Source: Chryseobacterium sp. BGARF1 (lineage in GTDB: Bacteria; Bacteroidota; Bacteroidia; Flavobacteriales; Weeksellaceae). From it: DNA of 64,000 nucleotides. The stretch's first letter is position 1, and each line of letters starts with the position of its first letter. Shown piece after piece: positions 49,901 to 59,410 of this stretch. The translations under genes were made by a program, and so were the position numbers. The notes below the pieces were generated by a model that worked only from the letters and a program-made list of their open reading frames with translations, was not told the DNA's origin and did not search any database. The DNA is taken from positions 46,455 to 110,454 of the forward strand of contig NZ_LELA01000033.1 of the NCBI RefSeq assembly GCF_001677955.1, given 5' to 3'.

Positions 49901-51745
49901 CAGGATTTAAATCGAAACTTATTACAACAGAAAAAAGACTCTTTTACTGAGTTTTTAAAAGAGGAAGAAAATTTCCAAAAAAAACAAACTGATATCATTG
50001 CTAAATGGGATGATATTAGGAAGGAATTACAGGAGAAAGCAGATGTGTCTCCCGAAGAAAAAACTAAGTTAAAAGATCGTTCCTATAAATTACAAGGAGA
50101 AGAAATATCAGCGCTTTCTTTAAAAAACCTTCAAAAAACCGACTTATGGGTTAAAGCGTTTGGTGACCTAGATCGTGTTGGAACTAAATCTCTTTTAAAG
50201 TTGAGAGATGGTTTACTTCAATATTTGGCAGTTAATAAAAATTTAGCTCCTACTGAATTAAAGGCTATTCAAGAGCAAATTTTAAAAATAGAGGAGACTG
50301 TTGGAAAAAGAAATCCTTTCGAGGCAATCGGCATAGCTGTTCAAAACTATAAGAAAAAAAGAGAGGAACTGAATGAAGTAGAAAAGAAGTTTGGTAAAAA
50401 TAGCCAACAGTATAAAGATAAACTCAAAGAATTAGAATTATCATTTGTCGGAATTACGGAAGTTGCTGGGGCTGCAGCAAATGCAATGATTGACATTGTT
50501 GTAAATATTGGTGATGCTTTCGGGGGGCTTTCAGACGACTTAAAGCAAACGCTTGCTGAAGTTCAACAGTTGGTTGATGGTATTGTGAATACTGTGGTGG
50601 GCTACTTCTCTCAAAATTACGGACAAATGATTTCCGGTATTGTTCAAATTGTTAGCGCTGCCTCTAAATTATTAAATGGGGATAACGATAAAGATCGACA
50701 TGTAAAATCATGGCAAAGAGCGGTTGATGACTTAAAACTCTCTTACCAACAATTACAGTATGTAATAGAGCAAACTGCTGGCGAAGGGCAAATTGAAAAA
50801 CAGCGTGAGTTAATTGCAAACCTAAAAGAGCAGCAAAAAATTCTCCTAAACATGAAATCAGAAGAGAATGCAAAGAAGAGCGAAAATCAAGATAAAATTG
50901 AAGCATATAGTCAGCAGATAAAAGAAATCAATCAACAAATACAACAGTTAATTGATGATTTTAAAACAAGTGTAACAACTACAAACTTTAAGGATTTATC
51001 TGAAAACATAGCAAAAGCTCTGATAGACGCTTTCGGAAAAGGAGAAGATGCCGCAAACTCATTTGAAAAAGTAGTAGATGATGTAATGCGAAATGCCGTT
51101 GCTAATGCTTTGAAGATAAAAATATTACAACCAGCAGTAGAAAGCATGGTGGATCAACTATATGCTTCAATGGGGTATGGCAGTTTGTCTGGAGCAACGG
51201 CAGAACAAGCTAAGCTATTAAAGGATATGAAAGATCAAATAGCAGAAATAGACAAACAATTACCAACCGCAAGTTCATTTAAAGCAGCCAGTCTCAATGC
51301 CACTAAAAAAGATTTATTAGAGAAAATAGCTGTTCTGAATCAGCAAATTGCAGCCAATGTTGTTTCGGGGTCATTTGACGGTTTGACAGAGGCTGAAAGA
51401 GAAGCGACAAAAGCTACTGGAAAAACTGCTATGCAGCAATATATGGATGCTCTCAAGCAATATGAGGATTTATTCGGTTCCGCCGCTGAAAACGCTCAAG
51501 GTATGAAAGGTGACATCAAAGGAATTACAGAAAAGACCGCCGGAGCACTGGAAGCACAATTTAATGCTGTTCGTATTAATGTCGTTGCAATCCTAAAAAT
51601 TCACCAGGCTAATCAAAACACCTTCAAAAATCAGCTTAATGTTTTAAGTCAAATTGAAGTTAACACTAAGAAAATGGCTAATGATCTTGCGGATTTAAAT
51701 TCTAAAATCAAGAAAAACGGAGGCGGTTTAGCCGGTATACCATAA
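46952..51745 (+). CDS. Tape measure protein
   Basis: 1597 residues, the longest gene here. About residues 60-260 form the conserved N-terminal tape-measure domain ('RGEFQKTEIAFSTMLGSADKA', 'GRLMGTEMRQFTEAGIPMYAEL'). Hydrophobic segments occur near 275-290 and 510-530 and again around 1170-1230, and long Ala/Gln/Lys-rich coiled coils make up most of the rest. It sets tail length and is ejected into the host envelope. By the usual 1.5 angstrom per residue the tail would be roughly 240 nm. Confidence 0.9.
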   Translation: MNQGALHFDALLSVNNFDAGITRIKNSIREASGVAKREAESMDSAFRNLGTAIGGYFSAQTLFSFTKELINVRGEFQKTEIAFSTMLGSADKAKVLMGQMVDLAAKTPFSLKDVSVGAKQLLAFQVPAKDLLDTLTRIGNISAGVSVPIDRIILAYGQVKAAGRLMGTEMRQFTEAGIPMYAELAKVLKTDETAIKGMIEAGKVGFKDVEQVIKNLTSEGGMFFELMEKQSTSMSGRVSNLGDQWDQMLNKIGQANEGILYDGIDGLTHLVEHYQELFEIIKTLVLSYGAYKAAIMVTSAAQSVANKTLATEIGYLSFSQRMKLGRAIVTQRQTAATLAEAQAERAALTTKYATLQAEVSSLAVKKQKAIALAIEKAQALGNAQVQLALAKAELRSVQANGSAREVLIATKNVEKAQNTVQAAQENASIARKGALTTATEFQTTQTQLKNTATSLSAVTNTVETATEIEQTAAKTLNTLSTQRLTFAQTAQTLAMTAAAKAASFLNATLFANPYALATALIIALGYAIYKYNTALTVAEESQKRMNDDAKNQISTITEQEAKIKALIKVVEDQTSSEDTKAAAYKRIALLTNGRLDQLDAEAVKTGKATGMIQKYIEMLKLEAEAKRYVNELGRLEIDTEDLKNTRGDFGLGDMWDDFTDFDSSFNWSLKERKKERVDRTLKSKEEEKKEINKKLENLAKRGVNITETEITEDKSPAKKGWAQKIKAQIEELEAAADSAPTQAAYQKIRDKIKLLQELLNPKKEKQEGQLAEILPKGSIKELQQRASLLQDAYDTAQDGMVKLRKLDKFGKDKDKKGNPFYTGEVVSAEEAGKRLEAINDEINKKQYKSFQERIDESERQWNNYYKMSEFYGKETADAQYKELFNGAQNYLEYLEKQEQVLRAKQTTGLLTEKDKKDILFLQQKISELNGSETPFENIKREIDSALKSISSLFDQQEFLEKYTTGLFEKEGNSKLFLDVNKYAQDLNRNLLQQKKDSFTEFLKEEENFQKKQTDIIAKWDDIRKELQEKADVSPEEKTKLKDRSYKLQGEEISALSLKNLQKTDLWVKAFGDLDRVGTKSLLKLRDGLLQYLAVNKNLAPTELKAIQEQILKIEETVGKRNPFEAIGIAVQNYKKKREELNEVEKKFGKNSQQYKDKLKELELSFVGITEVAGAAANAMIDIVVNIGDAFGGLSDDLKQTLAEVQQLVDGIVNTVVGYFSQNYGQMISGIVQIVSAASKLLNGDNDKDRHVKSWQRAVDDLKLSYQQLQYVIEQTAGEGQIEKQRELIANLKEQQKILLNMKSEENAKKSENQDKIEAYSQQIKEINQQIQQLIDDFKTSVTTTNFKDLSENIAKALIDAFGKGEDAANSFEKVVDDVMRNAVANALKIKILQPAVESMVDQLYASMGYGSLSGATAEQAKLLKDMKDQIAEIDKQLPTASSFKAASLNATKKDLLEKIAVLNQQIAANVVSGSFDGLTEAEREATKATGKTAMQQYMDALKQYEDLFGSAAENAQGMKGDIKGITEKTAGALEAQFNAVRINVVAILKIHQANQNTFKNQLNVLSQIEVNTKKMANDLADLNSKIKKNGGGLAGIP

Positions 51746-52236
51746 TGGAAAATAAAAACATTTTTAAATCGGCTGTTAAGTTGAATTTATGCAGAGAGTG
51801 GCAGGAGAAAATGAAAAATGATTCTTCTCTGGAAAGTCTATGTAAAATGTACTTCGCTGGCGACGATTGGAGTATGGAAAACGACTTTCCAAATCTTGAA
51901 ACTTTAAGAGCTTTCAAAGGTAAATCTGATGTATTTGGAATTCATACAGATTTCATTGGAAGTAATGTAAATGAGTTTGAGGCTGCTTATTTCGGTGATT
52001 CTGATGTAAATCTTAATTATAATAAGTACTCAGTAGGTAAACTAATTCTAAGACACAATACGAAGGCGAAAATTCAAACTAAAGACAATGCTGTTCTTTT
52101 TATCAATTTACTTGATAATGCTGAGGTAGAAATCGAATGTTTAGACAAAGCTTTGGTAAATGTTTTCTGTTATGGAAATCAAAATTTGAAAAGCATTGGA
52201 AATGTAAAAGTACAATCATCAACTTTCAAAAAATGA
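51745..52236 (+). CDS. Tail-associated protein with a repeated-strand fold
   Basis: 163 residues. From about residue 60 it has regularly spaced short strands ('DVFGIHTDFIGSN', 'SVGKLILRHNTKAKIQTKDN', 'AVLFINLLDNAEVEIEC', 'ALVNVFCYGNQNLKSIG') that suggest a small beta-helix. Begins on the last base of the tape measure stop region and overlaps the next start (ATGA). Probably a tail-tip component. Confidence 0.55.
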   Translation: MENKNIFKSAVKLNLCREWQEKMKNDSSLESLCKMYFAGDDWSMENDFPNLETLRAFKGKSDVFGIHTDFIGSNVNEFEAAYFGDSDVNLNYNKYSVGKLILRHNTKAKIQTKDNAVLFINLLDNAEVEIECLDKALVNVFCYGNQNLKSIGNVKVQSSTFKK

Positions 52237-53252
52237 GTGAGGTAAAGTATTTTGTCAACAATAAAAACTTTCGTGATTTTGAAGTTTATGTTTCTGATTC
52301 TATTGGTCTCACTGATGCTTTGGAAAGAAAAAACGTACAGTCTTATGATTGGGCAGAATATCACGGTACCTCTCCGGATTTACGAAACGTAAAATTCAAG
52401 GAAAGAAAGATTCAATTAAAATGTTTTGTTGATGGCGAGAATTGGGAAGTGATGAATGCTCGGTTTTTAGATTTTAAAAATCAATTTACCAAAACAGGAA
52501 CTCAAAGACTCCATATTGTTCCTTTTGAATTTAAAACTTTGGCTTACGAAGTTTACATGCAGGAAGATATTGCCTTGGAGAAAACATTCAGAAAGGGTAG
52601 AATGGTGGGTGTGTTTACTATTAACCTTATCGAACCGAACCCGATTAAAACCATTCTAAAAACATCTCTTGATAAGTTTAAACTTTCTTACGAGTCTACA
52701 ACCGAAACAGAAATATTCTTTGGCGACGGTACGAAGCAGATAGCCAGAGGAAATGTAAACTTCACTAAGAATTACGAATCACCATCTTATGAAAGCTCAG
52801 GAATCAATCTGATTTCAGTAAGCGGTGTAAATGCAGATTTCTATGAAGCATACACGATTCCCACCGATGAAACGGCTTTCAGATTTTCAGTTGAAGTGGT
52901 TCTTACTGCACCGAAAGATTTGATTTTGGTCGTAATTGGAAGAAATCCAGACAATACCTATCAAGCAGTTGCTCTTTCTGAAATCACAAACGGAAAAACG
53001 GGATATAACTCTCTTGAAGCTTTTACTGAACTTAATATGTCTGATTACGGAAAATTCATCTACAAAGTTCTGGATTCCGACGGAAACGAAATCAGCAATC
53101 TTACTTACGGAAATGCAAAAGTAGAAACAGCCGAAATAATCGGAGAATGGCAAGATATGATTGGAAAAGAGAAGATAATCATCATCGCCGGAAACATAGA
53201 AGAAATTAAAAATTTACAAACCGAAGCGGAAATTCTTTGGGAAAAAATATAG
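52233..53252 (+). CDS. Distal tail protein-like (Dit)
   Basis: 339 residues from the ATG at 52233 (ATGA overlap); an earlier in-frame start inside the previous gene is unlikely. The N-terminal half ('WAEYHGTSPDLRNVKFKERK', 'MNARFLDFKNQFTKTGTQRL', 'GRMVGVFTINLIEPNP') is typical of Dit/TIGR01633-type proteins that form the tail-tip ring. The C-terminal part is a beta-sandwich-like carbohydrate-binding region. Confidence 0.65.
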   Translation: MSEVKYFVNNKNFRDFEVYVSDSIGLTDALERKNVQSYDWAEYHGTSPDLRNVKFKERKIQLKCFVDGENWEVMNARFLDFKNQFTKTGTQRLHIVPFEFKTLAYEVYMQEDIALEKTFRKGRMVGVFTINLIEPNPIKTILKTSLDKFKLSYESTTETEIFFGDGTKQIARGNVNFTKNYESPSYESSGINLISVSGVNADFYEAYTIPTDETAFRFSVEVVLTAPKDLILVVIGRNPDNTYQAVALSEITNGKTGYNSLEAFTELNMSDYGKFIYKVLDSDGNEISNLTYGNAKVETAEIIGEWQDMIGKEKIIIIAGNIEEIKNLQTEAEILWEKI

Positions 53253-53259
53253 AAAAACA

Positions 53260-55494
53260 ATGGCAGACTTAAATCAAATAACAGTTAACGTAAACGATAT
53301 TATTCCTCCTGATAACTTTGCGACAGTCGATGCAGGTTCAAAAATTGGCTCTGTGTATACAAAAGAGCAGGACAACGCTTGGAGAAAAGAAGTTGAAGCA
53401 GCTACGCAATCGGGAATTAAAGGCGAGGCAATTCCTTCAACAATTCCCACGCCTTGGGCTTCTGGGCAACCAGACTTGTATGAAAAGTATGATGTTAAAG
53501 TAGCGGGTACTTTTACAAATTTTAAAGATTCCGGAAATAATTCTATTGTAATATCATCTGGTAATTTAAATGGAAACTTAGTTCAGTTATGGGTGAAAAA
53601 TGGAGTTACTGAAGTAAACTTAAAAGCAATGCCTCAAGCTAAAAAGAGCATTGTCAATTTCAGTGACATTCCATCGGGCGATTTTCCTCTTCAAAATTCT
53701 GGAAGTGAGAAAGTGCAAACCATTAATAATGGTGGTTTATTTCAGCTTAAAGATGGAGAGATTGCTACGATTTTAGATGTGCCTGGGGATAGCTATAAAT
53801 GGAAATTCTGCGATGGATCCGATAGAATATTTAATGTTAAAAATTGGGGTGTAAATTTAATCACAGGAATTACGTCAGGATACTGGGGAGTTACCAACAC
53901 CGCTCAGCATAATAGTAGCACTCAGTCAAAGACTAATATGATTACGATTGATTTTACATCATTCGTTTTATCGGGCGTTACAGCAGCACAAATTACAGCC
54001 ACGGGATCAGCCTTTAACATTCGCTATTATAAAGCTGATGGTACAATGGTATCTACTCTTTATGGTACGGATTTTAATATTCCAAATGCTGTTGCAGGTG
54101 GTTGGAGATTCATCCCGCCTGCTGATGCTAAGTTTGTTGCTGCTTCTTTTAATAATGGTATGGCAGCTACAATTGTTTTAAAGACAGGGGAATTTGTTGG
54201 TCAAGAAACTGAATATAAGTTTAAGCTAGATTTAATACCTGATGGAACTTTTTTAAAAAAATCTGAAATTATAAATGTTCCAATCGAATTAATAAACCTA
54301 TTTACCTCTGGATACTTCAACAGCTCTGCAACAAACAAAACTACCATTACTGCATCAAGCTCTATATACAGAACTAATTTCGTAAATGTAGTAAAAGGCA
54401 GTAAGTATATAGTTCAAAATATTGGAAATACGACATTGGGCTACAATCCTTTTATCACTTTTTTTGATATAAATGGCGATGTGGTGGGTAGAATAAACGG
54501 TAATGCTTTGACTGTTGTTACAGGTGGTTATTCGTTTATAGTTCCGAATGATGATAGAATTATCGAGTGCGTGTTTACGGTAAATGTAAATGAAAGAACA
54601 TTATCTGTTAAAAAAGGAAATAGCGTGACAGAGGTAAATTACGGATTATTAAAACCTGAATTACTTCCTGAATCAACATCTCCTGTTGTTGATAGTTCGG
54701 GAAGTGTTGTGGCTTTGGATTTCTTCAACAGGGGAAATTCACCTTTACAGATTATTACAAAAAAGAAAGCGTTCTTAATCATCGGACAAAGCAATGCGCA
54801 TGGAAGAGCTGATTCGGTAGAGCAGCCGCAATGGTTCATAGACTCAGGAAGGATTTTGCCTTATGTGAAATTCACAAATTCATCAAATGGTGTTTTCTCT
54901 AATTTTAACCTCGCAAGTAACGATATGTTTGCGTTTGATTTAGAATTATTTAAAAAAATAAATACAAAAATTTCTTCTGATTTTTATGCAATAAAACTTG
55001 CGGTCGGAGGTACTTCTATTTCGACCTTATCAACTGTTTCTTCGGGATATTGGACGCCAAAATTTGAAGACATACCAACAGGCAAACGAAAACTTTCATT
55101 GGAATTTAAAACTATGATATTGAATGCTATTAAAACAGCAGGAACAGAATTTGAAATCGTGGGGGTCTTAATGCATCAGGGAGAAAGTGATAAAGTTGAC
55201 GTAGATAATTATTACCAAAATTTAAAAAATGTTATATCATTTCTTCGAGGGGTCGTTAATAATCCTACGCTACCTTTTTTCTTGGGCGGAATTTCGACAA
55301 AATCAACAGATTGGAGATACGGAGTTGAGAATGCAAAGGTGCGACTTGATACAGAGGATGCATATGTACATTACGTGCCTGTTACTAATGACATTTCTCT
55401 TTTGAAATCTGATGTTTTACATTTCAATGCTGCTGGAAATTTGGATTTGGCAAATAGTTTTTTTGACAAGATGGTCACTACCACATTGATTTAA
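53260..55494 (+). CDS. Tail/baseplate protein with SGNH (acetylesterase-like) domain
   Basis: 744 residues. Residues 1-500 are fibre-like, with repeated Gly/Asn/Ser strands and two similar segments ('...AGGWRFIPPADAKFVAASF' and '...TGGYSFIVPNDDRIIECVF'). The C-terminal domain from about 500 is an SGNH hydrolase of the sialate acetylesterase type: GQSN with Ser511, HQGESD with Glu642, and the DxxH pair Asp718/His721. It probably deacetylates surface polysaccharide at infection. Encoded between Dit and the tail hub. Confidence 0.8.
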   Translation: MADLNQITVNVNDIIPPDNFATVDAGSKIGSVYTKEQDNAWRKEVEAATQSGIKGEAIPSTIPTPWASGQPDLYEKYDVKVAGTFTNFKDSGNNSIVISSGNLNGNLVQLWVKNGVTEVNLKAMPQAKKSIVNFSDIPSGDFPLQNSGSEKVQTINNGGLFQLKDGEIATILDVPGDSYKWKFCDGSDRIFNVKNWGVNLITGITSGYWGVTNTAQHNSSTQSKTNMITIDFTSFVLSGVTAAQITATGSAFNIRYYKADGTMVSTLYGTDFNIPNAVAGGWRFIPPADAKFVAASFNNGMAATIVLKTGEFVGQETEYKFKLDLIPDGTFLKKSEIINVPIELINLFTSGYFNSSATNKTTITASSSIYRTNFVNVVKGSKYIVQNIGNTTLGYNPFITFFDINGDVVGRINGNALTVVTGGYSFIVPNDDRIIECVFTVNVNERTLSVKKGNSVTEVNYGLLKPELLPESTSPVVDSSGSVVALDFFNRGNSPLQIITKKKAFLIIGQSNAHGRADSVEQPQWFIDSGRILPYVKFTNSSNGVFSNFNLASNDMFAFDLELFKKINTKISSDFYAIKLAVGGTSISTLSTVSSGYWTPKFEDIPTGKRKLSLEFKTMILNAIKTAGTEFEIVGVLMHQGESDKVDVDNYYQNLKNVISFLRGVVNNPTLPFFLGGISTKSTDWRYGVENAKVRLDTEDAYVHYVPVTNDISLLKSDVLHFNAAGNLDLANSFFDKMVTTTLI

Positions 55495-55510
55495 GTTTTA
55501 ATTCAACTTT

Positions 55511-55554
55511 ATTAATTAATTAATTAATTAATTAATTAATTAATTAATTAATTA
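55511..55554 (+). repeat. (ATTA)11 tetranucleotide repeat before a tail gene
   Basis: Eleven perfect tandem ATTA units, ending three bases before the ATG at 55558. It fills the ribosome-binding and leader region of the tail hub gene. A number of units not divisible by three does not shift a reading frame here but changes spacing and A/T content at the start. Prone to slipped-strand change. Confidence 0.9.
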
Positions 55555-55557
55555 AAA

Positions 55558-58311
55558 ATGAACAATATAACATTATATAGAAACAGCTCACCTCTTTTCA
55601 ATTTAGTTGAAAGAGGGAAGCGTTCTGTTGAATCAGCGGCAATAAGTAGAGCTTTGCTTTCTGATGATACATTAACCATCCGAATGAAATCAAGTTCTGT
55701 TTTAGATATAAAAATCAATGACTACTTTGTTCTTTTTGGCTCAATTTACAGGCTGAACGCTTTGCCGAATGTCAATAAAATCAGCGATACAGAACATGAA
55801 TATGATATTATTGCTGAGGGATTGATGTATGATATGAAGCGTTGCAAGTATTTCAACGCTGACGGAACTGGGCAAAAATTCAATTTAGAATTTCCCTTAA
55901 TCGGAACTATTGAAACGTTTTTGATTTGCCTTAAAAACAATATGCAGAGGCTTTCTTTGGATTGGGAAATAGGGAATTTTACCAATGGAGAAACCAAGAC
56001 AATAACTTTTGGTGATGATTCTTGCCTTTCGGCTTTGCAAAAAATTTGCGATGAATTTAAAGTAGATTTTTGGGTAAAAATTGAGAATGATAAGATCGTG
56101 ATTCATACAGGGGATTTCGGGAGAAAACTACCGCTGACATTCGAATATGGAAAGGGTAAAGGATTGTACGGATTAAACCGCTCAAATGTTGACGACAACG
56201 ATATTATCAATAGGCTTTACGTTTTAGGTGGTACCGAAAACATTCCCAACGGCTATAGAAACTTCTCAATGAATTTAATGTTACCGACTGCTGATTTTAT
56301 TGAAGATCAAAGTTTAATTGCAGGATTCGGATTGAAAGAAGGCTCAATCACATTTGATGAGATTTACCCTAAAAGAACTGGAAAGATTTCCGCTTTAGGA
56401 GATACAAAATTCAAGTTTGTTGATAGTGGGATGGATTTCGATTTGAATGCAAAAGAAACGGATGGAGTTACCACGAAATACCTGATTGCCGGAACATCGG
56501 CAAAAATTCACTTCAATACAGGAAACTTTGCAGGATATGAATTTGAAATAAAAAAAGGCGGCTACAGTCATGCTTCAAAAACTTTCGAGATAATTCCATT
56601 CACAAATGATTCTGGCCAGAAGTTCCCAGATGTAGATTCTGAAGCTTTCCAATTTGCTTTAGGTGATGAATATGTGATCTTGGATATCGTCATGCCACAG
56701 ACTTATATTGATAAGGCTGAAAATGAATTATTGGTAAAAGGACTTGAACAGTTTGAACTTCATAAAAATGCAAAAGTTTCTTATGATTTGGAAGTGGATG
56801 AAAACTACATGGAAAAAATAGGTGTCGGAAACTTTGATATAGGCGATTATGTGACTGTTTTTGATTCCGATTTAGGTATTAATAAAATGCTTAGGATAAA
56901 TTCAACGACTGTAAATTTCATCGAAAATGGAAAATATAATCCATTTAGATACAAAGTTACAATTGCTGATTCTTATGAAATCAATTATGCTTCACAAGTA
57001 GTTTTGGACGTGAAAGAAATTAAGAATATTCTTTCGATTACCAGCCTCGGAAATATCAACTATTCAAAGCTTGGATTGAAAACTACTCAGGAACTTCAAA
57101 ATCTCGCTTTTGATACTGATGGTTATTTCTGGCCGGAAAACATCAAACCCGAATCCATTGAAACTAATATGCTTTCTGTTGGGGCAAAATCCCAGCAGGT
57201 AAGTTGTTCAGTAGTTTTTGAATTAATGGTTGACGGAAATAAAAACAAAGTCAAAGCAAATGCAGGTGTGATCTATTCGCAAACTTTCGATAAGACTTGG
57301 AATATTGCAGAAAACAACGTCGTTCTTTCCGATGATGAATATCGATATGTTTATGCTGTTTGTTCAAAAACAGGAACAGATGCGATAATCGAATTTACTC
57401 AAGAACAAATAAAATTCGATGATAATGTTAATGATTTTTATTTTTTATTAGGTCTTTTACATCCTGTTTTTGAAGGGCAAAGAGTCCTTTCCATTAATAT
57501 CGGAACTACTACGATAAACGGAGGTCTTATTCGTACAGGAATCATTTCTTCGTTGGATATGCAGACTTACTTCAATTTAGATACCGGAGAAATAAAAGGT
57601 AAAATCAAGTTTCTAAATGGCTCTGATGGATTTACTTCTATTGATGGCGGATTACTAATGTCTCAAATTATTGAGGTTGGAGATGAAACCGAAAGAAATG
57701 CCTTTATTTCAAGCATTACAGATAATGGTGATGAAAGTATAAGAATAGGAGCAGGTGCGCCATATTCCGATAAAAACAATGCACCTTTCCGTGTTTTAGA
57801 TAATGGTAAAATGATTGCTGAAAATGCTGAGATTAAAGGGAAAATTAATTCAACCGAAGGTAATATTGGTGGATGGCAAATAACGCCAAAATCATTAACA
57901 AGCCAAAACGGAGAGTTATTTTTTGGAACAAGGGATAATTCAGGTGATTTAATTGATGGTCTTGTAATAAGTGCTGATGTTAATCAAAATTCTCAAATCT
58001 ATAGTAATTTCAAAATTAGAAGCAATAAAAACTTAGGTTCAAATAATATAAATGAAGCAGCTTCAATTTTAGCAACTGGAAATAGTATTTTAAATACTGG
58101 ATTGAGCTTGAATGCTTTTGGAGGCACTGTAAACAATGCACTCGAAATAGGTTCCGGATTCTTGTTTTTAAATAATATCGATTCAAACGGCTTTAAGGGC
58201 ATTAAGGTATATGTGCCTCATTTGGCGGGAACGTTACAAGAGGGATTTTCAGGTCAAAAAAATATTGGGGGAACAATTTGTCATTTTCAGAATGGACTAT
58301 TCATCGGATAA
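55558..58311 (+). CDS. Tail hub / receptor-binding tail protein
   Basis: 917 residues. The first 480 resemble the tail hub (gp44/prophage tail endopeptidase-like) fold: 'EHEYDIIAEGLMYDMKRCKYF', 'DDSCLSALQKICDEFKVDFW', 'NRLYVLGGTENIPNGYRNFS'. The remainder is fibre-like, with 'GKMIAENAEIKGKINSTEGNIGGWQI' spread over a repeated-strand stem and a Gly-rich tip. It likely contacts the host receptor. Its expression may depend on the ATTA repeat just upstream. Confidence 0.75.
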   Translation: MNNITLYRNSSPLFNLVERGKRSVESAAISRALLSDDTLTIRMKSSSVLDIKINDYFVLFGSIYRLNALPNVNKISDTEHEYDIIAEGLMYDMKRCKYFNADGTGQKFNLEFPLIGTIETFLICLKNNMQRLSLDWEIGNFTNGETKTITFGDDSCLSALQKICDEFKVDFWVKIENDKIVIHTGDFGRKLPLTFEYGKGKGLYGLNRSNVDDNDIINRLYVLGGTENIPNGYRNFSMNLMLPTADFIEDQSLIAGFGLKEGSITFDEIYPKRTGKISALGDTKFKFVDSGMDFDLNAKETDGVTTKYLIAGTSAKIHFNTGNFAGYEFEIKKGGYSHASKTFEIIPFTNDSGQKFPDVDSEAFQFALGDEYVILDIVMPQTYIDKAENELLVKGLEQFELHKNAKVSYDLEVDENYMEKIGVGNFDIGDYVTVFDSDLGINKMLRINSTTVNFIENGKYNPFRYKVTIADSYEINYASQVVLDVKEIKNILSITSLGNINYSKLGLKTTQELQNLAFDTDGYFWPENIKPESIETNMLSVGAKSQQVSCSVVFELMVDGNKNKVKANAGVIYSQTFDKTWNIAENNVVLSDDEYRYVYAVCSKTGTDAIIEFTQEQIKFDDNVNDFYFLLGLLHPVFEGQRVLSINIGTTTINGGLIRTGIISSLDMQTYFNLDTGEIKGKIKFLNGSDGFTSIDGGLLMSQIIEVGDETERNAFISSITDNGDESIRIGAGAPYSDKNNAPFRVLDNGKMIAENAEIKGKINSTEGNIGGWQITPKSLTSQNGELFFGTRDNSGDLIDGLVISADVNQNSQIYSNFKIRSNKNLGSNNINEAASILATGNSILNTGLSLNAFGGTVNNALEIGSGFLFLNNIDSNGFKGIKVYVPHLAGTLQEGFSGQKNIGGTICHFQNGLFIG

Positions 58312-58332
58312 TAAAACATCAACAAAAAGATA

Positions 58333-58878
58333 ATGATTAAACAATTTGTAATAAACAATTTGATGTCAATTCACTCTGGTGGAATTGCTGGCAAAATGTG
58401 GTCATCTTTTCAATTGGCAATGGTTCCGGCTGTAGGGTTGACTATTTCTGAAAGGATTACAGGATGGTATTTGGAAAGCTATGTTTTCATTTTTGTTCTT
58501 GGATTAGCTTTGATTGCTGATTTAATTGCGGGAATCTGGAAACATATGAAATTCAACACTTTTTCGCCAAGGAAAATGATTACCGGATTTTCTCAAAAAA
58601 TAGCATTGGTAATTCTTGTTTACTTTCTCACCGAAGCTTTTATTCAGATAATTTCAGATGCAGAGCTTGACAGCATCTACTTTAAAGTAGCCTCTAAAAT
58701 AATGATATTCATTTATCCTGCAGGAAACGCTTTGGTGAATATTGGAATCATAACCGATGGTAAATTCCCACCATTGGCATTTTTAAAGAAGTTTGAAAAA
58801 TTCAACAAAACATTAAATATTAATGATCTAAATCTAAAAAACAATGAAACAGATATTAATTCTGATTCTGCTGAGTAG
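58333..58878 (+). CDS. Phage holin
   Basis: 181 residues. Three to four transmembrane segments (about 27-45, 53-71, 92-112, 128-148) and a polar C-terminal tail; 'FVLGLALIADLIAGIWKHMK' resembles the phage holin-4 type. First gene of the lysis cassette, overlapping the spanin gene by 35 bp. It makes inner-membrane holes at the lysis time. Confidence 0.75.
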   Translation: MIKQFVINNLMSIHSGGIAGKMWSSFQLAMVPAVGLTISERITGWYLESYVFIFVLGLALIADLIAGIWKHMKFNTFSPRKMITGFSQKIALVILVYFLTEAFIQIISDAELDSIYFKVASKIMIFIYPAGNALVNIGIITDGKFPPLAFLKKFEKFNKTLNINDLNLKNNETDINSDSAE

Positions 58879-59410
58879 CTTAATATTCAGTTGCAGAACA
58901 AGGCAAAAATCAGTTTCCTTTACAAAAGAAGGCAAAACTGAAGTTATAAGAGTGAAATTAGATTCTGTAAAAGAGGTATTCAAAAAAGAAGATTCAAAAA
59001 AGATTACAGATCAAAACACGCAAAACAAGAAGGAAGACTTTTCAGGAGATATTATAATAAAAGGGAAAAGCGATTCTTTAAATCCTTTAGTTTACCATAA
59101 TATCATAGGTAAAGATACTATTCAAAGTATTTCTATTATAGGTAATGCGGAATATTCTATCAATAATCAATATAAAAAATCTTATGAAGAAAATCAGCAA
59201 ACCAAAAAAGAAGAATCAACAAATATCATTCAGGATTTAGCGAAGACGGCAGTTTCAAAAGAAACTATAAAAGATGTCGCTTCTGCTGTTTCTGAAGAAA
59301 CGAAAAAAATAAAAGCAAATGGCCCTCAAGCAGGAACTTGGATTGTCATTACAATCGTTATCTTTTTTTTAATCTTCATCTTTTTCACATATAAATATTT
59401 TAAAAAATGA
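58844..59410 (+). CDS. Probable unimolecular spanin (lipobox plus C-terminal membrane helix)
   Basis: 188 residues. An N-terminal signal ends in IFSC (Cys17), marking an outer-membrane lipoprotein. The middle is a charged, coiled periplasmic part, and the C-terminus is one transmembrane helix (about 165-184) with a basic end. This outer-to-inner-membrane layout is that of u-spanins such as T1 gp11, which fuse the two membranes at the end of lysis. It lies between holin and endolysin genes, four bases overlapping the latter. Assigned by topology. Confidence 0.7.
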   Translation: MKQILILILLSSLIFSCRTRQKSVSFTKEGKTEVIRVKLDSVKEVFKKEDSKKITDQNTQNKKEDFSGDIIIKGKSDSLNPLVYHNIIGKDTIQSISIIGNAEYSINNQYKKSYEENQQTKKEESTNIIQDLAKTAVSKETIKDVASAVSEETKKIKANGPQAGTWIVITIVIFFLIFIFFTYKYFKK

